From: Synechococcus sp. CS-1332
GTDB taxonomy: Bacteria > Cyanobacteriota > Cyanobacteriia > PCC-6307 > Cyanobiaceae
Assembly (NCBI RefSeq): GCF_025127995.1
Contig: NZ_JAHLYP010000042.1
Coordinates: forward strand, 124,001-188,000
Direction of reading: 5' to 3'
Length of the DNA stretch: 64,000 nucleotides
Below are positions 59,480 to 64,000 of this stretch, piece by piece (the stretch's first letter is position 1; each line of letters starts with the position of its first letter). A model generated the notes under the pieces. It did not search any database. It was not told the DNA's origin and saw nothing but the letters and a program-made list of their open reading frames with translations. The translations under genes were made by a program, and so were the position numbers.

Positions 59480-60576
59480 GGGTCCCCCTGGAGATAGTCG
59501 AGGATCCCGGCGCTGACCGCCACGGCCATCCGGCGACGGAAATTGGGATCGGCCAGGCGCGGGGCGTCGACGCTGCCGGTGAGGAAGCCCATCTCCGCCA
59601 GCGCGGCCGGCATCACGGTGCGGCGGATCACAAAGAAACGGCCCGGTCGGGCCCCACGGTCGGGCGTGCCCGGCGAGACCGCCATGATCCGGGACTGGAT
59701 CGCCTGGGCCAGCCGCAGGGAGCTGCCGGACTGGAAATAGAACGTTTCAACGCCATTCACATCCGGTCGGGCCATGCTCAGGGCATTGGCGTGGATGCTC
59801 ACGAACACGTCGGCGTTGCTGCTGTTGGCCAGCGAGACCCGCGGCGGCAGGTCGACGTCCACGTCCGAGGTGCGGGTCATCAGCACCTGCACCCCACGCG
59901 CCTGGAGCAACTGGGCCACCTGGAGGCTCACGTCCAGCACCACATCGGTTTCCCGCAGTCCACCGATGCCCACGGCCCCCGGATCAGGCCCCCCGTGACC
60001 AGGGTCGATCACCACCCGGAAGCGGCCCCGGGGCACCGCCGGCAAGCCGTCGGTGGAGAGCGGCCGTCCCGAGGTGACCCTTCCCCTGCTGCCGAAGCCA
60101 CTCGGGCGGGAGGCGGTCCAGGTCGCGGGGGCGGCCTCCATGTCGCCCTCGCCGACATTGCGGGTGAAGCCGCTGAGGGGCAGGCCGGTGAGGCTGAGGC
60201 GCCAGCGATCACGGGCCGTGCCCACCAGGCGCAGCTGGCGCGGATCAAGGCGGGTGCCGGGCCTGAATTCGAGCACCAGCCGGGTGGTGCCGGAATCGGG
60301 CCTGCCGATGCGCACTTCCCGCACCAGGCCACCGACGGGCACCGAACGGCTGCGTTGGGGGGCACCCGGCAGATCCACCCAGACCCGGGGACCGGTGACG
60401 CCTGAACCCTCCTCGTAGAAGGCCTGGAGCCGCACCCCCGGGGAGGTGCGCAACTCCAGCACCCCCTCCCTGCTGAGGCGCCAGGCCGAAAGGGCGCTCG
60501 CCGCCTGGGCAGGCAGGGCCCCGAGCAGCAGGGGCAGCGTCAGTAACCAGGCGAATCGCGCCGCGCGCACTCCCAT
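59476..60576 (-). CDS. N-acetylmuramoyl-L-alanine amidase with AMIN domain
   Basis: Exported amidase that cuts the bond between MurNAc and the peptide in septal peptidoglycan. Signal peptide at about 1-26 (ending PAQAA). An AMIN-like beta domain covers about 30-135 (SAWRLSREGVLELRT, RVWVDLPGAP, TRLVLEFRPGTRL). After a linker, the Amidase_3 catalytic domain (about 185-365) has VIDPGHGGPDPGAVG (zinc His), LRETDVVLDV (Glu), SIHANAL (His) and ALAEMGFLTG (Glu). ATG 60576 is used; GTG 60582 also in frame. The start codon follows the CN-hydrolase stop closely. Confidence 0.93.
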   Translation of the reverse strand: MGVRAARFAWLLTLPLLLGALPAQAASALSAWRLSREGVLELRTSPGVRLQAFYEEGSGVTGPRVWVDLPGAPQRSRSVPVGGLVREVRIGRPDSGTTRLVLEFRPGTRLDPRQLRLVGTARDRWRLSLTGLPLSGFTRNVGEGDMEAAPATWTASRPSGFGSRGRVTSGRPLSTDGLPAVPRGRFRVVIDPGHGGPDPGAVGIGGLRETDVVLDVSLQVAQLLQARGVQVLMTRTSDVDVDLPPRVSLANSSNADVFVSIHANALSMARPDVNGVETFYFQSGSSLRLAQAIQSRIMAVSPGTPDRGARPGRFFVIRRTVMPAALAEMGFLTGSVDAPRLADPNFRRRMAVAVSAGILDYLQGDP

Positions 60577-60582
60577 GAACAC

Positions 60583-61401
60583 TCAGAAAAGGGCCGGATG
60601 ACGGTGCTGCAGGCTCGGCATCTGGGCACGGACCCTGGCCTCATGGGCCATGTCGACCGGGGCCATCGCCAGTCCCGGCTCCACCCCCGCGTCGGCCATC
60701 ACGGTGCCCCAGGGGTCGATCACCAGAGCATGGCCATGGGTCTGGCGGCGTCCGTAGTGGAGTCCGGTCTGGGCGGGCGCCAGGACGTAGGCGGTGTTCT
60801 CGATCGCCCGGGCCTGGAGCAGCACCTGCCAATGATCCTTGCCGGTGTAGGCCGTGAAAGCGGCCGGGATCATCAGCAACTGGGCGCCAGCACCGGCCAG
60901 CTGGCGGTAGAGCTCGGGGAAGCGAACGTCGTAACAGATGGACAGACCGATGCGGCAGAGCCCCGGCACGTCGACCACGGGGGGCAGGTCGTGGCCAGGT
61001 TGCACCGTCGCGGACTCCCGATAGGTGATGCCGTCAGGCAGATCCACGTCGAAGAGGTGGATCTTGTCGTAGCGGGCCAGGAGCTGGCCTTCCCGACCCA
61101 CCAGTTCGGCGCGGTTGAAGGTCTGGCCCTCGCCGGCCGGCACCGGAAACCCGCCGCCGAGCAGGGTCACCTGATAGCGGCGGGCCATGGTGACCAGGAA
61201 GCGGCTGCAGCGCTCGGCCAGGATCGGCGCCAGCTCAAGCCGGCGTGCGTCATCGCCCATGAAGGCGAAGTTTTCGGGCAGACCGACCAGGTCGGCGCCA
61301 CGGCGGGCCGCCAGCTCGATCAGCTCCTCGGCCGCCGAGAAGTTGGCGTCCGGGTCCGGCGTGCTGGTGAGTTGCAGCGCCGCTGCCAGAAAACTGCTCA
61401 C
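60583..61401 (-). CDS. Carbon-nitrogen hydrolase (nitrilase superfamily)
   Basis: A 272-residue amidase of the Nit/omega-amidase branch. E43 in LPENFAFMGD, K113 in YDKIHLFDVD and C156 in ICYDVRFPELYR form the Glu-Lys-Cys triad. The FDVD stretch is common in deaminated-glutathione amidases, so removal of toxic deaminated glutathione or alpha-ketoglutaramate hydrolysis are the likely roles. Located next to the amidase on the same strand. Confidence 0.9.
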   Translation of the reverse strand: MSSFLAAALQLTSTPDPDANFSAAEELIELAARRGADLVGLPENFAFMGDDARRLELAPILAERCSRFLVTMARRYQVTLLGGGFPVPAGEGQTFNRAELVGREGQLLARYDKIHLFDVDLPDGITYRESATVQPGHDLPPVVDVPGLCRIGLSICYDVRFPELYRQLAGAGAQLLMIPAAFTAYTGKDHWQVLLQARAIENTAYVLAPAQTGLHYGRRQTHGHALVIDPWGTVMADAGVEPGLAMAPVDMAHEARVRAQMPSLQHRHPALF

Positions 61402-61462
61402 CGCCGGACCGCTCCAAGACCGGCGAATCGTAAGGGAGCCGCCAAGGGGGGCAAGGCGCGCC

Positions 61463-62218
61463 TCAACTGGCGCGCAGCACCCCGGGTTCGGCCTGGAGCG
61501 GCACGATCTCCAGGCTGTCCACAGCGGCGCAGCAGGCGAAGTCGGCGTCGTGGTTGCCGAGGCCGATCAGGCGCTGGCCGTGGCTGGCGCTGCGCAGGCA
61601 GGTCTCGGTGTCATGGCGCCACTGCTGCCAGAGGGCCAGGGCCGCCAGCATCTCGTCGTTGGCGCAGCGGACCCCCATATGGGGCGCCACCGCCAGCTCG
61701 ATCGCGGCCGAAGCCACGGCCCCCGCCGCCAGGCTGTCCTCAAGGGAGTAATCCCCTTCCCAGCCGCTGCCCACGATCCACACCCGCAGGGCCCGACGCT
61801 CGATCAGCCGCCGGGCCACGGCGGTGCGGTTGGGCAGGCAGGCGGTGAGCAACAAGGGCACCGCCTGGACCCGGTCGAGGGAGCGGGTGCCGTTGGTGGT
61901 GCTCAGGAAGATGCGCTTGCTCTCCACCCGCTCCGGGGTGACCGCCAGGGGGGAATTGCCGAGGTCGTAGCCCTCCACCCGTTTGCCGCCCCGCTCCCCG
62001 GCCCGTAGCCGGCGGGCGGCCGGCCAGTCGGCTGCGGCCGCTTCGAGGGCGCCCAGATCGGCAAAGGCCTGGATCGCCTCCGCCCCGTTCTGCAGCGCCC
62101 AGGCGATGGTGGTCGTGGCCCGCAGCACGTCGATGACCACGGCCGCATCGGGGCCGTCCTCCTCGGGAGAACGCAGGGGGGGAACCGCTTCGGAGGTGTG
62201 GAAGTAGGAGAGCAGCAC
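61463..62218 (-). CDS. comB: 2-phosphosulfolactate phosphatase family protein
   Basis: A 251-residue ComB-family protein, whose archaeal relatives dephosphorylate 2-phosphosulfolactate in coenzyme M synthesis. [23 protein letters not shown] near 27-49, [30 protein letters not shown] and [23 protein letters not shown] are typical. In cyanobacteria, coenzyme M is not made, so its substrate is unclear; sulfolactate metabolism is possible. Divergent from ubiD. Confidence 0.88.
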   Translation of the reverse strand: MLLSYFHTSEAVPPLRSPEEDGPDAAVVIDVLRATTTIAWALQNGAEAIQAFADLGALEAAAADWPAARRLRAGERGGKRVEGYDLGNSPLAVTPERVESKRIFLSTTNGTRSLDRVQAVPLLLTACLPNRTAVARRLIERRALRVWIVGSGWEGDYSLEDSLAAGAVASAAIELAVAPHMGVRCANDEMLAALALWQQWRHDTETCLRSASHGQRLIGLGNHDADFACCAAVDSLEIVPLQAEPGVLRAS

Positions 62219-62278
62219 GGGACGCGGTCGCTACGGGGGTGCGTCACAGTAGGCAGCAGCTCGACGGCGCAGGACGAC

Positions 62279-63865
62279 GTGGCGGGAGTGGTGGCGGATG
62301 GGGTTGTGAGCGGCAAAGCGCTCGGGCGGCAACGCAATCTGCGCGATTTCCTGGCGTTGCTGGAGAAGCGCGGCCAGCTGCGGCGTATCTCGGCGCCGGT
62401 GGACCCGGATCTGGAACTGGCGGCCATCGCCGATCGGGTGTTGGCCATGGGCGGCCCGGCCCTGCTGTTCGAGAACGTGATCGGCTCCCCCATGCCGGTG
62501 GCCGTCAATCTGATGGGCACGGTGGAACGGGTGCTGTGGAGCATGGGCATGGAACGGCCCGAGGAGCTCGAGGCCCTCGGTGAGCGCCTGGCCCTGCTGC
62601 AGCAGCCCCGGCCGCCGAAGGGGCTCAAGGAGGTGATGAAGTTCGGGGGGGTGTTCTGGGATCTGGTGCGGGCCCGGCCCGACCGCGACCTCACCCCCCC
62701 CTGCCACCAGCAGGTGCTGCGGGGCGAGCAGGTGAACCTGGAGCGCCTGCCCCTGCTGCGCCCCTGGCCGGGGGATGCGGGCGGGGTGATCACCCTGGGG
62801 CTGGTGATCACCAAGGACCCCGAAACCGGGGTTCCCAACGTCGGCGTCTACCGGCTGCAGCGCCAGTCGATCAACAGCGCCACCGTGCACTGGCTGAGCG
62901 TGCGAGGCGGCGCCCGACACCTGCGCAAAGCAGCGGCACTGGGCCGCAAGCTGGAGGTGGCGGTGGCGATCGGTGTGCATCCACTGCTGGTGATGGCGGC
63001 GGCCACCCCGATTCCGGTGCAGCTGAGCGAGTGGCTGTTCGCAGGCCTCTACGCCGGTGAGGGCGTGCGACTGGCCCGCTGCAAAACCCTCGACCTGGAG
63101 GTCCCCTCCCACAGCGAAGTGGTGCTGGAGGGCACGATCACCCCCGGGGACTATCTCCCCGACGGCCCCTGCGGCGACCACATGGGCTTCTACGGCGGTG
63201 AGGAGGACTCTCCCCTGGTGCGCTTCCACTGCGTCACCCAGCGCCGTGATCCGATCTTCCTGACCACCTTCAGCGGCCGCCCCCCCAAGGAGGAGGCCAT
63301 GCTGGCGATCGCCCTCAACCGCATCTACACGCCGATCCTGCGCCAGCAGATCCCGGAGATCGTTGATTTCTTCCTGCCCATGGAGGGCCTCAGCTACAAG
63401 TTGGCGGTGATCGCCATCGACAAGGCCTACCCGGGCCAGGCCAAGCGGGCGGCCATGGCCTTCTGGAGCGCCCTGCCCCAGTTCACCTACACCAAGTTCG
63501 TGGTGGTGGTCGACAAATCGATCGCGATCCGCGATCCGCGCCAGGTGATCTGGGCGATCAGCGCCCAGGTGGATCCGCAGCGGGACCTGTTCGTGCTGGA
63601 GGACACCCCCTTCGACTCGCTCGATTTCGCCAGCGAACGGCTCGGGCTCGGAGGCCGGCTGGCCATCGACGCCACCACCAAGATCGGCCCGGAGAAACGC
63701 CATGACTGGGGCCAGGCCCTGGGCCGGGATGCGGCCCTGGAGGCCCGGGTGGATGGTCGCTGGAGCGAACTGGGCCTCGATGATCTGGGCCAGGGCGAGC
63801 CGGACCCCGCCCTGTTCGGCTACACGTTGGAGTACGTGCTGGAGCGCCTCGCCGCTGGCCGCTGA
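62279..63865 (+). CDS. UbiD family decarboxylase
   Basis: Prenyl-FMN-dependent decarboxylase. In cyanobacteria, UbiD homologues act in the plastoquinone pathway. The protein begins RNLRDFLALLEKRGQLRRISAPVDPDLELAAIADRVL, has GTITPGDYLPDGPCGDHMGFYGG (with the conserved E/R/D active-site region), and VVDKSIAIRDPRQVIWAI. The exact start is not clear: GTG at 62279 (528 aa) is used here, but 62291 or 62306 are possible. The upstream 62198-62278 is not conserved-looking and overlaps comB. It overlaps the next gene by one base. Confidence 0.9.
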   Translation: MAGVVADGVVSGKALGRQRNLRDFLALLEKRGQLRRISAPVDPDLELAAIADRVLAMGGPALLFENVIGSPMPVAVNLMGTVERVLWSMGMERPEELEALGERLALLQQPRPPKGLKEVMKFGGVFWDLVRARPDRDLTPPCHQQVLRGEQVNLERLPLLRPWPGDAGGVITLGLVITKDPETGVPNVGVYRLQRQSINSATVHWLSVRGGARHLRKAAALGRKLEVAVAIGVHPLLVMAAATPIPVQLSEWLFAGLYAGEGVRLARCKTLDLEVPSHSEVVLEGTITPGDYLPDGPCGDHMGFYGGEEDSPLVRFHCVTQRRDPIFLTTFSGRPPKEEAMLAIALNRIYTPILRQQIPEIVDFFLPMEGLSYKLAVIAIDKAYPGQAKRAAMAFWSALPQFTYTKFVVVVDKSIAIRDPRQVIWAISAQVDPQRDLFVLEDTPFDSLDFASERLGLGGRLAIDATTKIGPEKRHDWGQALGRDAALEARVDGRWSELGLDDLGQGEPDPALFGYTLEYVLERLAAGR

Positions 63866-64000
63866 TGCTGCGCCGCAGCGGCATCTACGCCCTCAAGGCC
63901 CTGCTGGAGCTGGCCCTTGATCCACCGCGCTGGCAGTCGGTGAACGCCCTGGCCCTGGCCCAGGACCTGCCCGCCCCGATGCTGGAGCAGCTGATGCTGA
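63865..64000 (+). CDS. Rrf2 family transcriptional regulator (5' part)
   Basis: Only the first 45 codons are in the window. MLRRSGIYALKALLELALDP (winged-helix beginning), QSVNALALAQDLPAPMLEQLML matches the Rrf2 family (YAL-ALL-LA..., then V--LA-----P---LEQ-L). It starts at ATG 63865 overlapping the ubiD stop (TGATG), so the two are coupled. Rrf2 proteins often bind Fe-S clusters or sense redox; whether this one does cannot be seen. Confidence 0.8.
   Translation, partial: MLRRSGIYALKALLELALDPPRWQSVNALALAQDLPAPMLEQLML

Noticed and set aside
1-64000. CRISPR arrays, insertion sequences, transposases, prophage genes and rRNA operons
   Set aside because: No regular short repeats, transposase-like proteins, phage structural genes or rRNA sequence were seen on reading the window.

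Overview
The window is high-G+C cyanobacterial chromosome, most likely from the picocyanobacterial Synechococcus/Cyanobium group. Photosynthesis genes (apcF, gun4, psb28, a PAM68-family gene), cyanobacteria-restricted families (DUF3082, DUF1816, DUF3288, DUF2721, DUF1350, DUF6439-like) and scattered GCGATCGC octamers (for example at 3678, 6996 and 24369) support this. Genes are tightly packed, many start and stop codons overlap as ATGA or GTGA, and GTG/TTG starts are common.

Layout. 0-9.3 kb: a P-loop GTPase/DUF697 gene that may begin outside the window, a PLP decarboxylase with a small membrane protein, tadA, a photorespiratory-type aminotransferase, apcF, a glutamine-synthetase-like gene lacking most catalytic residues, an anti-sigma-type ATPase, gun4 and psb28. 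9.3-16.5 kb: two tandem AI-2E-type permeases, then a minus-strand block ispE-DUF3082-(tiny membrane ORF)-pdhB-secD-secF-(small membrane protein). 16.6-18.3 kb: a plus-strand pair, an exported unknown protein and a secreted caspase-like protease with an EF-hand, lying between ispE and ksgA. 18.3-25.9 kb: ksgA, a small secreted protein sharing the protease's C-terminal domain, YraN, DUF2721, a GGDEF/EAL protein, a pentapeptide-repeat protein, an SOS-controlled umuD'-umuC pair and a GAF-GGDEF protein. 25.9-35.9 kb: dnaG, an EamA transporter, a CPA1 antiporter, a lipoprotein, ruvA, rpsO, PAM68-like and an intact dnaE.

35.9-40.3 kb is an accessory segment between dnaE and gatA: non-coding or decayed DNA, a horizontally acquired-looking oleate hydratase, and three small genes (coiled-coil membrane protein, secreted protein, NTF2-like protein). 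40.3-64 kb returns to backbone: gatA, DUF1816, rlmB with a long Arg/Gly-rich N-terminus, mini-RNase III, a STAS protein, carA, trpD, DUF3288, an ABC exporter, msrA, a chain of three coupled small genes, tRNA-Pro(UGG), a DnaQ-like exonuclease, PrxQ, DUF1350, acs, a TspO-like gene, a HAD phosphatase, prenyl diphosphate synthase, murI, an amidase, a nitrilase-family amidase, comB, ubiD and the start of an Rrf2 regulator.

The most unusual items are the caspase-like protease and its C-terminal domain, which recurs as a free secreted protein on the far side of ksgA; the glutamine-synthetase pseudoenzyme; and a UmuD that starts beyond the normal self-cleavage site behind a near-perfect cyanobacterial LexA box. 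All family calls are by eye; no database search or structure prediction was possible.
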